Positions 1-13,115 are shown, counted from the stretch's first letter. The stretch is DNA of 64,000 nt from Mermis nigrescens (GCA_036768485.1 JAVLUZ010000142.1:14542407-14606406); one strand, 5' to 3'. The notes: generated by a model not told the origin, from the sequence alone. A program made the numbers and translations.

Positions 1-79
1 CCGCAGAATATACTTCGATTTTTTTGCATTGTCTAGAGAAAGTCTGGTTTTTGACATATTTTGCGATTTTTGGCATATA

Positions 80-190
80 ACATAGGGAGATTTTTCCTAG
101 TCCCCTCCCTTCACATCCTCGATAATTAACAATCCCAAGTATATTCCCCTTTTTTGTTCCATTGGAGCATTTTTCTTTGCTAGTACCCTA
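80..190 (+). repeat. Left copy of a ~100-bp direct repeat
   Basis: A segment starting near TTTTTCCTAGTC and running through AATCCCAAGTATATTC, TTTTGTTCCAT and GGAGCATTTTTCTTTGCTAGTA recurs in the same order and orientation at about 2605-2700. Between the two copies lies the TTTACAC-rich array. The pair could be LTR-like ends, or neighbouring units of a larger tandem repeat; no polypurine tract, primer site or retroelement ORF lies between them, so the second reading is more likely. Confidence 0.55.
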
Positions 191-263
191 CTTTTAATTA
201 GCAAGATTTTTAAATACAATACTAGATTTCATTTACTTTGCGGTTCTTCTAATAATTGAATGG

Positions 264-1440
264 TTTAAACTTTACAAAACTACTAGTTGTAGAAGAAACA
301 AACATTCTGATTAGTAATTCTTATGTTACGTAGAACATCCTGTAAAGAAATATGCTTCCAAACCTTTCTAGAGCTAAACTTAATTTACATTTTAAACTTT
401 ACACAAGAGTGTAAAGAATTTCAGTGGAATTAATAATTTCGATATTGCTCTGATATAACAATCAGCATTTATTAAGAAATGAAACTCTATAATGTTCTAA
501 GAACAAATTAACATTAGGTGTTAATCACTTTACACTACTCTTCATGCGCCCCTAGCAGACGTATCACATCTGCTACCATATATATTTTACGACTTTAGGG
601 AAAAAATAAGTTACCGTGAGGCTCTCTCTAGAATGGAGCTTATTATATAGTGTACACTTTGCACTAGCAACGAGTGTAAAGAAGATTTTAGTCGAATTTG
701 TAAATTCGATATTACTCGGATATTACGATCAACATTCATGAAAAAATTACGTCTCCATAACGGTTTAAGGACAAATAGACATAGATTTAAACCACTTTAC
801 ATCACTGTTGAGTGTAAACGAACGCGCCCAGCTGACGTTCTATATTTCATTCCCTGTAAATTTTTAGATCTCAGGAAAAAATTTCGGTTTTTGCAATGCT
901 CTAGAACAAAGGCTAACATGCAATGTAAACTTTACACAACCACCTAGTGTAAAGAGGATTTTATTTCGATTTGTAAATCTGATATTACTCGGATATTATT
1001 GCCAACATTTATGAAAAAATTGCATGTCTACAATGGTCTGAGGACAAATAAACAATGAGTGTAAACTACTTTAAATCACTGTTGGATGTAAACAAACGCG
1101 CCTACGTGACGTCTCACATTTAATTCTTTGGAAATTTCTAGACTCCAGGAAAAAATTAGGTTTCTGGAATGCTCAAAAACGAAGATAAATACATATGTAG
1201 TGTAAACTTCATGTAAACACCTAGTGTAAAGAAGATATTGGTCAGATTCGTAATTTTGATATTGTTCCGATATTACGATTAATATTTATGAAAAAAATTA
1301 AGTCTCCATAATGTTCTATGGGCAAACTAACAATAGGTGTAAACCACTTTACAACACTGTAGAGTGTACACATATGCGCCAGACTGACATATCAAATTTG
1401 GTTCCTGGTCCATTTCTAGACATGATAATCGTGTCCCTGA
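264..1440 (+). repeat. Tandem array, ~270-bp unit, TTTACAC/GTGTAAA-rich
   Basis: The anchor GTGTAAAGA occurs at about 409, 674, 947 and 1224, giving spacings of 265, 273 and 277 bp, with a partial earlier unit near 264-300. Each unit holds the same ordered blocks: AACTTTACACAA, GTGTAAAGAAGATTTT, TTCGATATTACTCGGATATTACGA, ATGAAAAAATTA, then TTTACA(A/T)CACTGT.GAGTGT and ACGCGCC. ORFs here are short and follow the repeat, so no gene is called. Related sequence is seen at 28.4-29.2, 49.4-49.9 and 62.0-62.7 kb. Confidence 0.75.
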
Positions 1441-2605
1441 CTCATAACCGGAGAAGCAGGCAGAAAAAACAAGACAGAAACGCATTTTAAACACCAAATT
1501 TTTGACTTTACACTCGCTAAATATTAATGTATAGACAATTTGCTTTGACATGCATCCGATATAAAGCACTTTATTTTTATTCTATTGGACTTATCCCGAC
1601 TTCTGGACGGAGAAAGTGGCGAACAAAAAACGCAACAAAAACGTATTTTCCATCATTTAGAACACTGTAAACTTTAAAATTCCGTACCGAACTCCCCATT
1701 GAGTTTAAAGAAATTCGGTTTGGTACAATTTGTAGCTTTTAAATCGTAGTACATTCCTGTGTGCCAAAATTCTGTTGCAAAAATTATTTGGTATGATTTA
1801 TCAATCAAACTTCGGAAAAAACGTGTTTTTTCGCCCATTTTTTACCTCTGATTTCGAACTTTACACCCGCATAAATAACTCAATATTGCGTTTTTTTAAA
1901 TGCGGTTTGCTGAGATGTGTAGCCTCTGAGAGACACTTTATTACTGCTGTATTCAATTTACCCTGACTCATAAGTGGAAAAACTTTGGCAGAGAAATCTT
2001 AGTTAAAATCCGTTTTTTACATCATCCACTAGAGTGTAAACTTTAAACCCCAGGATCTAACTCACCATAGAGCGTAGAAGGCTTTGCTTACATGCAGAAT
2101 GTAGCCCTTGATCCGCTCTACATTTCTGTCAGAAAACATTTTAAAAAACTCATAACCGGAGTTAGTATCAGACATAAGCAGGTTGAAAACTCGACCAAAA
2201 TGTGCTTTTTCACCCCCAGATTTTCGCACTCTTTACACTGCCATTCGAATGCGAATTTCAAAACACAAAAAAATGGTGTTCTGTAGAATTCATCCCTCTA
2301 TAATCCTATGCTGTTCAATGGTTCGGGTCATCAATACTCAGTTGTCCACATGCCGCAGTAAAAAGGTCCCAAAATTTGTCCTATGTTATAACGTTACACA
2401 AAAACTTTACACCTTCTTTACACAGTCAGTTTTGAGTTTCAAGAAAAAAAAACACGGGCAGCGAATTTTTTCATTATCTTTCTTCTAAAAAAACCCGCAC
2501 CTTCCAGAAGTGTCCCGTTATAGCTGTAGGGGGTGCACAGGTGTTAGGGGGTACCCAAGTATATTATAGGTACGCGCTAACGCGCTACCTATGATATAGA
2601 TAGCT
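1437..2605 (+). repeat. Diverged TTTACAC-family units ending in a hairpin module
   Basis: Blocks of the type ACTCATAACCGGAG followed by AGACA, AAAACG and TTTACACTC recur about every 150-380 bp (near 1437, 1965 and 2148). The segment closes with a module at 2485-2605: CGCACCT, CCCGTTATAGCTGTAGGGGG, GGGGTACCCAA, then an imperfect palindrome TATAGGTACGCGC...GCGCTACCTAT at about 2566-2592. The same closing module is present at 29.04-29.16 kb and, inverted, at 62.03-62.17 kb, so this is one dispersed family with a defined end. Confidence 0.65.
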
Positions 2606-2700
2606 TTTTCCTAGTCTTCTTCTTTAACATTCTTAGTAATCCGCAATCCCAAGTATATTCGTCTTTTTTGTTCCATCGGAGCATTTTTCTTTGCTAGTAT
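2603..2700 (+). repeat. Right copy of the ~100-bp direct repeat
   Basis: Matches 80-190 in order: TTTTTCCTAGTC, then AATCCCAAGTATATTC, TTTTGTTCCAT, GGAGCATTTTTCTTTGCTAGTA. The copies differ by scattered substitutions, so the duplication is not recent. Confidence 0.55.
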
Positions 2701-2849
2701 AAATAAACCTCATTGTAGTAAATTATTGGTATTTTCGTATAGCTCAATACTCGTACAATCACTATTAATCAGAGCATGAATATAATTTACAGAAATATAA
2801 ATACAATTAATCAAATTAGGTAATTACGACGAGTACGAAATAATGAGAA

Positions 2850-5800
2850 TTAATCACTTGGAATTGATTCGTATTGTTTTATTTTGCAAGAATTTCCATT
2901 CTTCGAAACCTGAAGGCAAAGTGGAAACATGGTTAATGCCTTGGCGTGTTCGAAGTCACTAGCCTTTCCGTTCATAATCGCGATTAGAGCTTCCGGTTGT
3001 AATCGTAACACTAAAAAAGTTTTTACGTCTGAACGAAACGAACTCCCAACCGAAAGTTCTACATGTCTCACACATAACACTGCAGAGCAAATACAAAATA
3101 CTATAGATAAATGAATTCCACTAGTGCAGCAGAGGAAATTTCGATTTAAAATACGTACTTCATAAACATTTTATTTCAAGTTGAGCAAAATTATCTTCTC
3201 TGATATTAAATTTAAAATACCAGGAGAAAAGTATCGAAACTTCTTTTCAATATTAATTGATCCTCGTTAGCAAAAAGACACAATGCTCACTTTTAGTTAT
3301 ATGCTTCATCTTGTGCAGTCGGCGGACGATAAACGCATTGAGGATGCTGAGGAGAATAAATGGAAGAAAGGTCATCAGGACCATGTACATGTAAACATTA
3401 TAAACAATGTTGATACGGTCGTATAGCGAGGTTGTGCAAATTTCGATGGTCAGCTCGCCAAAATAATAACATTCGTGCAAGAAGAATTGCCAGAACCTGC
3501 AATATTTTATTTAATCTGACATCCTAATTTCTCAGTACATGCAAAACCATATGATTGAAAGACAAGCATACACGTGCATGGCTTAAATTCTAGGTGAAAC
3601 CCAAACAAATTAGCTCTATCTATTGGCAACAAAAAATTGCAAAAAAGAATATATGAAAATCTTATTCTGGGGGTCTTTCGAATTATGGTGAGTCTTTCGA
3701 CTTATGGGAAGGGGTTCCAGCCAGATCCCGAAGCGAGACTCATCTCCCACGCACTGTGTAAGGGCGAAGCTATTGCTTGAATCTTAAGTCTTCAAGTCAA
3801 AAGTCTTCTGTCAACAGTTTCCAATTTCCAATCATTTTTGTAGCTACTTGTTGAACACTGAAAATTACTTTCTTCGCACACATTTACGTGAAATGTAAAA
3901 AGGCCTAAAACTTTTGTGAGCAAACGACTTCTTTTCATGTACAAAAATACCTCTTTAGTCTCATATCGTGTAAATCTTAACCATCCGCTACAATAGTTAT
4001 AAAGTAATTCTTATTCGTCATATGAAAGTAAGATAAAGATATAGATTGCGTCATTTGATTCTTGGTCTGCAAAGTGACAGTCGTTTTGCCAGAATATATG
4101 TAAAGCATGGGAGTTCAAAGGAGAGGGGGTTAGCAACAAAAAGTTTTAAAAGAGTCTTTTTGGGCTTAGAAGCCATAGGTACCCATCAAAATCACTGTTT
4201 TCAACATTTTAGATGGAGCTCGTTCTCATTAAAACATATAAAACATTAAACACGTCGAAAAAATTAAAAATAAACAAGTAAATTGAACAAAGTATAGTCA
4301 AAAAATTAGTAAATGGCGTGAAGCGCTTAAAAATTTGACACTTTGGAACCAAAAATATAACTAAAAACGCTTAAAAAGCAGACTTCCTCCAATTTTTCGG
4401 AAAATTGACAATTCTGGGCGCGGGGCTCAGCAGCAGCCATTTTCGGGGAGGGGTCAAACCCTCTCCAGCACCCCTCCCCTATCAAGAACACGTATGTCCG
4501 TCAGTACTCTCATTCAAGCCTTAGTCCACACAAATATGAATAAGAATGGGAAAACCATGAAAATTTAAATCTGAGCACTGTTTTTCTGAAGAGCTTTTTG
4601 TTAAAATAAAGATTTAATTGACGAATTGACGGAGGTAACCATATACTCTAATTTACCTCAATGTGTTATAGGCCAATGTGAAAATGACTACAGTAATCAC
4701 GTAGCGCCAAGCCCATTTAATAGTACAAAATGACTTCCCAGGCCAACATAACGCAACATAACAATCGAAGGCAGCCCCTACCGTAAAATACACGCTTCCT
4801 GTCTGTGCCATGTAGCCCAAGGGCAAAACCCACAGTATGGATTTGGTTGCAAACGTCGTAATTTGAGGAGCATAAACTCGAATGGAATCTTAAGCAAAAG
4901 TAAAAGAAGCCTTTTAAAATCGATTTCATCCATAAGTTTGTGCAATCGATTTTTTCATCAAAACTTCTCCGCCCTCTTTGCTTTTTAACTGTCAACAAAT
5001 TAAAGTGAATGACGCTCATTCAACGCATATTCCCGAATTTTTTAAAGAAAAAATACAGATATTTTAAACTTTTATATAACAAAGCATTTGCGAAGAAGTC
5101 TGTCATCTTTCACAATCAAAGTGCGCTAAATAATTTTTTCTTCATTTTTTACTTCATCGAATTCAATTGACGTTCACTATGCAGACTGATTTCAAACAAA
5201 CGATAAATCGATAAAATTCATTTCATTTGAATTTACCTCGAGTTTAGACATAAAGGCCTTACGCGTTCATTTTCCGACCCCACAGCATATTGCTCATAAT
5301 TTTTATTTTTAGCCAAAACCTCGATAAAAATGCTGTTTTCGGCGTTTTTAGCAATCTTTTATCGAAAAAGTATCAATTTTTTCACCAGATTCTTATTTTC
5401 TTATATTTTTTTAAGTAACTTTAATTTGAATTTTTTCGAAATTTTCCTTATTTTGACCCTCTTTGAAGGAAGATTATAGTCAGAAACGCCGAAAAATAGA
5501 GTTTTCGACGCGTGCCATTATTTTTAAGCTCAAAAGAGGCACTAATAAAAAATTTCTAGGGACTAACTCAAAAATTGTCATGTTGTGCACACCTGTATAG
5601 CTAATTATACTGTATAATTTCAAGTAAAAAATAAAGTAAAATTAAGTAAGGTAGATTAATGTTAAATGCCGTCATTCTTGCGACTTGTTTTAATTTTGCC
5701 ACATTACTTTCTATTAGATATCTTGGATTGGTTAAAACAAGCGTTTTTCCTAACAACCAATAATTCTTTTCTAGACAAAGCGCTAGAATGAACGTCTGAG

Positions 5801-6353
5801 ACAAAGAGGTTATATCAAGCATTTCCGTCCATCAAAAGATGCAATTATTTCCCCTGAGCTCATTATTATCCTTAACCACACGTTGGCGCTGTAGGGTTGG
5901 GGGATTAAGACCCCCACGAGAATCCGGCAGACTCCCTACTCCCTTACCCCCAAAAGAATCGATAAACCCCAGAGTTGAACTTTTAGCATGTTTTTTCGCG
6001 ATTTTGTGAAGTTTGGCCCCATCCAGGCCCCAGAGTCTGGTCGCTGTCCGTATGTATCTTAAACAAAGGGTTTTACCTAAGCAGAATATGAAAACGCCGG
6101 TGAGCACGACCGCAAAGTCGCTGAAGGCCAGTGCGGCAAGATAAAGGCTATTGGAGCAAACGATTCTCGATCTCCTAGTGAACACAAAAATATTCACTAC
6201 GTTGCTCAGCATGCCGAAAAAGGCAACTACGGGCAGGGCCAAAATAACAACGATCAAGTTAAAAATGGCATAGGCAACCGAATAGTCCCTCTCGCCTAAT
6301 TCGCCGATACACACGCATAAATTAGTGCGCGAGGCACTTTCGTAAGGATCCAT
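2850..6353 (-). CDS. FMRFamide-receptor-like peptide GPCR, four exons, possibly degenerate at the C-terminus
   Basis: Exons read on the minus strand: 6353-6077, 4888-4657, 3496-3291 and 3100-2850; all junctions have GT/AG and phases fit, giving 966 nt (321 aa). The start is the ATG at 6353; the frame stays open further upstream to 6464. Exon 1 carries helix 1 (GMLSNVVN) and helix 2 (LAALAFSDF with the conserved Asp). Exon 2 carries helices 3-4, including PLGYMAQTGSVYFT, typical of nematode and insect FMRFamide/myosuppressin-type receptors. Exon 3 begins RFWQFF and holds helix 5. Expected role: plasma-membrane receptor for an amidated neuropeptide, coupling to G proteins. Oddities: the E/DRY position reads Asp-Cys-Tyr (codons at 4758-4766), and exon 4 has only weak helix 6 and 7 candidates, with no Pro-kink or NPxxY-like motif. 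It may be a divergent receptor or a decaying gene next to the repeat array. Exons 1-3 are secure; exon 4 is tentative. Confidence 0.75.
5880..6060. repeat. Small dispersed repeat (CCCCAGA/GGGGTCT family) in the first GPCR intron
   Basis: Contains GACCCCCACGAGAATC, CCCCAGAGTTGAA, TTTTTCGCGATTTTGTGAAG and CCCCATCCAGGCCCCAGA in the order seen in copies at 19.5, 24.9, 37.8 and 48.2 kb. It starts just downstream of the exon 1 donor at 6076. Confidence 0.55.
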
Positions 6354-7739
6354 TTCAGGTGCGAGAATGGTTCTCAGCTCGACGCTTGGTTCAATATCAA
6401 TATAGGGAGGACTCGACACGCGAATTCTGTAAAAGTTTATTTGAGAATTACTAAGTCTGACCAAAGCTACAAAAATAGCTGGCTACTATCAAGACGTAGC
6501 TGATGATAGAAGCTCGGGCACCATCCCCTTTTTCAGATTGAATGTCAAAAAAAGCTAATGACGTCCAAATGTAATTTAATCAGTTTTTTGGAATTCGTCG
6601 GAACTGATCCAAAATTCTCGGAGCTATTTCCCTAAACGATTATATTCCGACGATAAAATATTAACACGAACGGTAGCGAAATTGATTGTAATTTACTCGG
6701 ATTACAAACAAGTTATCATATCAAGACAATTTAATGCCAGTTTCTTCCCTAAAATGCTTTCTGTCGACTTGCTTTTCGAAAATTGTCCTAAATTACGTTA
6801 CGATAAAAGAATTTCGAGGCTTTACTTCATATGCGAGTATGCATAAAAGAAATCATGCACTAGGGAATAAGAAGATTCGAACTTAAAAAATTTGAGTTAT
6901 TATTGCCATATTTCCCACTGACATTGCAGAAAGCAAACAAATTTGTTCGAGCAAAGTATGAGCTTCTTTACTTTCTTCCCCTGGATAAGTAGTTTTTAAC
7001 TATTAAGTAACTATTAATGTGTACGTGCATAACATCAATGAGCGATACTCTACGGTATGCTAACACAGAAAGCTTGACCCAGTCTTGATATTTTTAGTTG
7101 TGAATAAAATCTAATTCTAGCAGATGCAGAACCTGTCATCAGCTCTCAGCCAGCAGAATTAAATCTCCAGACAGAACTGTTTCTGAGATATCTATTAAAC
7201 TTTTTCAATTGTTTCAGGTATATTCGTGGGTCTGAAAGTTAGCTTTGAGCTATGCTAATACCAGCCCATCATGCCGATGTTGACCATCTACAGTCAGTCT
7301 CGATCAGAATCCACTGGCCAGAATCGAATATATCAAAAATTAAATGAACAAATAAACATCCTCAAGCATGAGGATGTTCATTCTTCATTTGATCTAGATG
7401 AGCTGTTAAAAAACAAAGGTACATACATAGATAATCTTAAATTGCAGGACATTTAGAAGCAGAAAACAAATTGCTCGATGGGATATGCCATCAAAGCTTC
7501 TACTTTTAAGGAAAGCTCTGCGTTTAAGACAGAGCTGCCTGGATCAGTTAAACGTTTAATAAGCTGATTTTTACATTTGTTTGGCCGGGATAACCTCGAA
7601 AGATTCCCATATTGTGGTAATAGCATTTAAATCACAGTCAACCCAACTTGGAAAATGATCCTGAGGCGCATTTGGGGAGTTGATTGTGTCTTTTCATTTG
7701 TATTAAGATTCTGAGTATTCATATCAAACTGAATCCAGA

Positions 7740-7910
7740 GCAGGCACGTAGCTGTGGGGAGATAGGGAGGGACTAGTCCCCCTGATTTTGGAAGTAAAAA
7801 TATTTTTTGCAAGGTCCAGGAAAAAGTTGAAAATTCTTGAAGCGCATCTGAAGGACTGACAGAATAGATTCTAGCACACTTTCGAACCAATAATTCCAAA
7901 ATTGCTATGA
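7740..7910 (+). repeat. Fragment of the GGCACGTAGC element
   Basis: Begins CAGGCACGTAGCTG.GGGG and contains GGGACTAGTCCCCC, matching the terminus of the element at 22496-22868. The internal block (CATCTGA...AGAATAGATTCTAGCACACTTT) also matches a fragment at about 34990-35090 in intron 2 of the second transporter. The right terminus is not found. Confidence 0.5.
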
Positions 7911-10900
7911 CTCCTATGCTAGGTTACATGAAGCCAAGATCTGACCGGGAAACGACTATCTCGATATTTGACAATGATTATAAGTTTTCCTGTATCTGCT
8001 CGGAACGATTGGTTCCTGTTCTTTATATGGGCTTCTGGAGGGTACCTTTTACGTCAGAGCGAAAGTCTTGAATATATTATTCGTATAGCGTATAGACATT
8101 ATTAATACCGAAAACATCCTTTACCTACAAATTAATTCGTTATTTGTATTTGTCGATAAAAACTATATTACAGTCATTACAATTTTTTTAAGTGCTCCTG
8201 CTCATTATATATAGCATAACACATTGTTCAACTCAGAGACTTGTAATGATTCTGCAGCACCAGAAAAAATAAGATTGGATGGACTGATTGGCGTTGAAAA
8301 CAACATTCCGCTTGGAATGCCAATAAATGAGAAATAAGAATAATTAGAAAACAGGATAAAAGTGATAAAAATTTATGCAAGATGTTTACTGAACGCTTAC
8401 AGTTCTTATCCATTCATAAAACTTCGAAATATAAATCTATTATGAAGATTACTTGATGATTTCATTAGGTAATCTTCTTGATAGATGGTTTTCTTCTTGA
8501 TGGAATGTTTTTGATAGAAGGCCATACGTTTTTTGGCTTTATTCAGGAATAATAATTTTAGTAGGATTATCCTGCCTCTTCGGCCAAGTAACTGAATCTT
8601 ATTATTTACTTTTTAGGATTGTTTACTATTCGCGCGTGCGATAAATAATGGGATAGAGCCTTTGAGAATTTGATTGATGACTCAATGCTGATTTTATGCT
8701 GGAATCTTTTGTTTATCAAGTCATACCATAAAAGCGTATGCATTGGCTTGAAAGTAAATGAAAATTAATAATCAAAACGTAAATCACATCGAGAACAACC
8801 AGAAAAATACAATGTTTACTCGTATTTCGAATTTTTAATTGGTAGTTTGGTTTAAGATAGCAACTTTCGGATTTTTAATTCAGATTCAGTTTTAAAAATT
8901 TGATTTCAATATTTCACAAGTTAAGTAATTCAATTCAATGACGTAAACGAGTAATCTTAGGTCAGCCGTTCGTTGTTTTTTCTGATATGACCATTATATA
9001 AAAAGGACTGCGTACTTTTACTTGGGTATAAGCCGCATATATGCGGTTGCTTAGTATTAATTATTATTCATTTTTTATGAATACAACATAAAAATTAAGG
9101 CATATTCATGTTTTAATTTATTTCAGGACTTAATTAGCGAAGGATAACCTTTAGTGAAATATCAGTCAGCTCCTAAGTACTCGTACTCTCACGTTAGTTG
9201 TTGTTCAGGCTTCTTCCTTAATGAGCTGTAACTTCAAGCAAATATTTCGCCGAAAATTCCAGGCTTCAAATTAGGAATATGAAAGTAAATTCTTAAGCTA
9301 GGTCGAAACGAAATTGCACGGACCTAACTGATCGCAAATACCGTCAAATTCATAGAATGTTACGTTAACCGTCAAGCAGAGTTTTTGGCTTTTTCGAATC
9401 GTAGAAAAGGGTACATAACGTATTCGTATAGAAAAGTAGTGCTCCGGCCCAACTCAGAGTTCCATAGCATCTAATTGGGCTTGATTCATTTCGTATGTCC
9501 GCCGGTCAGAAAATCCATTGACGACAGTCGTATAATTCAAAACAAGCGTCATAGATTATTTTATTGACAATCTGTAATTAAGTCAATTTCGCATAATCAC
9601 AATCAGTTTTTAATCATCGCGTTCAATATTTTCTCATCGAAAATCATTCGTCGAATCGATTTGATGAGCGTTATACAATTAGTTTAATTAATCCACTTGT
9701 TTGCCTCTATCAAAAACGTTTTGAAATTTAGGTCTAATGAAGGCGCCTGCGAGCTGAAAAGTCAGAAATGCTTACTTAATATTGTTTTAATAACTCTAAT
9801 GATTCGCTCAAATCCTGACAATAAATAATTATGAGCGATTTATTCGTCAAAAATACGATAGCAACGGAGAAGAATTGGCGATGAAAAAACACCAGCGCGT
9901 AACAAGGCATAAAATCAACCTTTGTACTAAAATATTAGAAAAGAGAGTAGGTACTACGTGTGTTGGGATTTGGGCAATGCCAATATTCTTTGGAAGCTAG
10001 AAATTTTTTAAAGGCGATAACGTGGTTAAGGAATGTCACAACTTCTAGCTCAAATTTTAAGTTTTTTACTCGTTGGGTTCGTCTTCTCACGGCCTGATCA
10101 AATTATTTCAGAATTTTTAATCGTATGTGTTTCGAACAAGATGGAAACGGTGTATCAAATTGATTTAAATGAACTATCCTGAAATATTTTTGGTTTGCGG
10201 TAAAGCTTTCATTAATAATATATTATATTAGGCATCCATTCGCAATCATCCGAAACTAGAAAAGAACAGTGGAAAGAGGGCATATCAAGAAAAATTAGCA
10301 TTCGATTACGATTGGAGACAAAATTTATAAAATGAGAAAATTGTCAGGTCACGATGTCACGTTCCGAGAGTGCTTAAGATGGGGCTGCTCCAATTCTCCT
10401 TGAATGTTCTTATACGAATTAACATATTTGATAAGGCAATAATTTTAATTATCATAGAAGGAATAAATGTATATAACACAGCAAACGTCGGAAACTAATG
10501 ACTAAGTTCGTTGGAAAAAGAGAACATCACACATCACAACTATGTACAACGCGCCGAGTCGCTCTAACTAAAACTAAAACTAATTGCACAAAGTTTTGGG
10601 GAAAGTATTCAGTCGAAGGTTTGTTAGAATGATTTATATTTGAATTTGGAATATTATGGGTATAAGGGTTAATTATGAGTGCATATTTAAAACGGGGTTT
10701 GTTTATTTCATAGAATATATTCACCTTGATGCATTGAAGGAATTTGTCTCAGATTAGGTTCGAGAAAATTAATGACTGTCTGATTTGTGGGGTTTGAATA
10801 GTTCTTCAGGGAAGATTTTAGTATCTGTTGGTTCTTGGCCAAAAGTGATTACAGAACGAAAGATTTGGATTATTCCTGGGGCAAATTCCATATGATTTCA

Positions 10901-12849
10901 ACAGAAGATTTGTGTATTTGATGCCACTATTCTGTTCTAGCATTCATGGCGGTTTCTATAAAGCTAATATGATAATCGTTTGGTCGTGTTCTATACATAA
11001 GAATAAAAATAAGCGCAAACTTATTTTAGGTGGTGTGAGTTAAAGAATCTCAAGTGTTTCTCGTTAGGGTTAATTATTTGCGTCATTGGTTTGGCCTTTG
11101 GGTAAAATTATGAAAGGATTTCGACTTTTGATTAATAGCATTTTCTGGAATTCAGGGAAAAAGCGGAAATGCGTGATATTTCGAATATGACGAACAAGAA
11201 ATATGCATACGAAATCTTAATGTTGAGCCTACATTAGTAAAAGCAAATATACCTTGAAGTTAATATGCGCGAAATTATCGAATGAAATATGAAAAGAAGG
11301 CTTAAAAATCAGCCTTAGGTGACAACGATGACAAATAATCATAATGACACAGATAAAAGATGTCCGTGCATTCAATTAAAATAGTGTTGCTAATTTATTT
11401 CTTATTTGTTAAGCTATTGATAATTAAATAATAATAAATCAATCAGTTTCGCTAGTATTCTGACTGCGCTAATGAACAAGATATTACTGCCTTATTTTTG
11501 AGGTCTGAACAAATGCATGATGAATAGTTCTAATATGATAAACTGTTTTTAGTTCAGTATTCGAAGAATTTATAAGATAAATATAATATTGACATACAAA
11601 ATTCTCTCAGTGCAGCTGTCACATTGAATTATCAGGCGAAACAGGCGAAAGATTGCTTATAAGCTCGATTCGAAAGAATACATGTGCAAGAAGCTATTAA
11701 ACACTGTTTTAAGACAGAAAAGCCTGCGTTATTTTTGCTAGGGATTATTCGGTAAGCCTCTTTGTCAGGTCAAACAATTTTTGATGGGTCCTTCAAGGAC
11801 AGAAAGCTAAAACGTCTAAATTATCATTTAAGCAACACGCAGTCTAATTGCTTTTTTACGATGCAAACGTGACAGAACTCGAGAACAGTATTTTCTCATA
11901 ATTCCCACTGTAATCAACGGGCGTATGATAACGACTAGCCAAGATTCTCGTGCGCTTTCTAACTGAAAAGCAGATTTGGTATTTTTTCTAAGTACGGCAA
12001 GGTTTTCGCCGATTCCTAAGCCTGAAACTGTTCGATAATTATGCTCAAAACAACGTGGTTAGACATCCGTCAAACGATCAACCAGAGAGCACCTTTCATA
12101 TGCATATCTCTCTTTTTATCCTCAAATATGGAAATGTGGGGACTGATTTGATCGCGATCGGCTTCCGCGCTTGACTCAAAAGCAAAATGTACTATTTTCC
12201 GTTTTTCTGTCTCGAAAAAGGGTAAAAAAACAAACATCGTATTTGATAATAACGACGTTAAATATTTATAAATGCATACGATTTCCGTTGGTGATATTTA
12301 AGCTGTCCATATTCAGGTTTTTCCACGTCATGCCAAGAACAAATAGAGGAAAAGAGAGAGTTCAAAAATTACAATAGGACATATAATGAAAATACAACGT
12401 GAGCTGATATAAGCTGCTATTCTCCTAAAAAACGTTCTGGAAAACTTATACCATTCCGTGATTTGTTTTCAGATGCAAACGCTTCAATTCATGCCATCAA
12501 AAAAATGGTCGCAAACTGTCAGCTATTCTTGACAACGTACGTGAGCAGAATCGGAAGCCCACAAGAAGCATGATATGCATCAAATACGATTTACGTAGAC
12601 GGGCGGTTTTTTAGCTAATCATCACGTATGCATTTTTCGATCGTATAAAACTTGGATAAAAAGGATCGTTAATTGTTTCTGCAATCTGAGTAAAGTAGGT
12701 CGGGAAATTGTCTAGGAAGGTACTAAATTTTTATTTTACAATGTCTATGATTTTTAGTTTAGCTATCAGTCCTTAATAAATTTGGCTTCTGTATCTAAGC
12801 TAATCGTCTTTCTTTTTGTTTGTACGGATACCACAGATACAACCAATAT

Positions 12850-13115
12850 GAACATGTAGAGTTCAGGGGTCTAGACCTTCAGAATAACAGAGAGGGAATT
12901 TTTTCAGGAGAAAATGAGGCAAAATGATGGTCAAAAATGGATAAAAACGGATGTCGTCAAAAGTGCTTGAAATCTTACAAAAAACTGAGGATCAACATAT
13001 GTAGTTTTAGCGCTACTACAACATTTTCACTAGCTTAGGTGATCATTTTAACCCAAAAAAGCTCATCAGTTGACCCCGAGACTGATCGACCTCGAGACCG
13101 ACCTAACTTTTTTCA
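12850..13115 (+). repeat. Dispersed ~260-bp repeat (GAGGCAAAATGA family)
   Basis: Ordered blocks: GGGGTCTAGACC, GAAAATGAGGCAAAATGA, GGTCAAAAATGGATGAAAA-like, AAAGTGCTTGAAAT, TTTTAGCGCTA, CCCAAAAAAGCTCA, GACCCCGAGACTG. The same order occurs near 15600, 21340, 39240, 48560 and 55205 and, inverted, near 27550. Confidence 0.6.

Noticed and set aside
264..1440. CRISPR-like regular repeats
   Set aside because: Units are ~270 bp and diverge throughout; there is no short conserved repeat with unique spacers, and the genome is eukaryotic.
7271..7456. 61-codon frame after a TTTCAG acceptor-like site
   Set aside because: Too short and without a recognisable domain or a second exon to support it.
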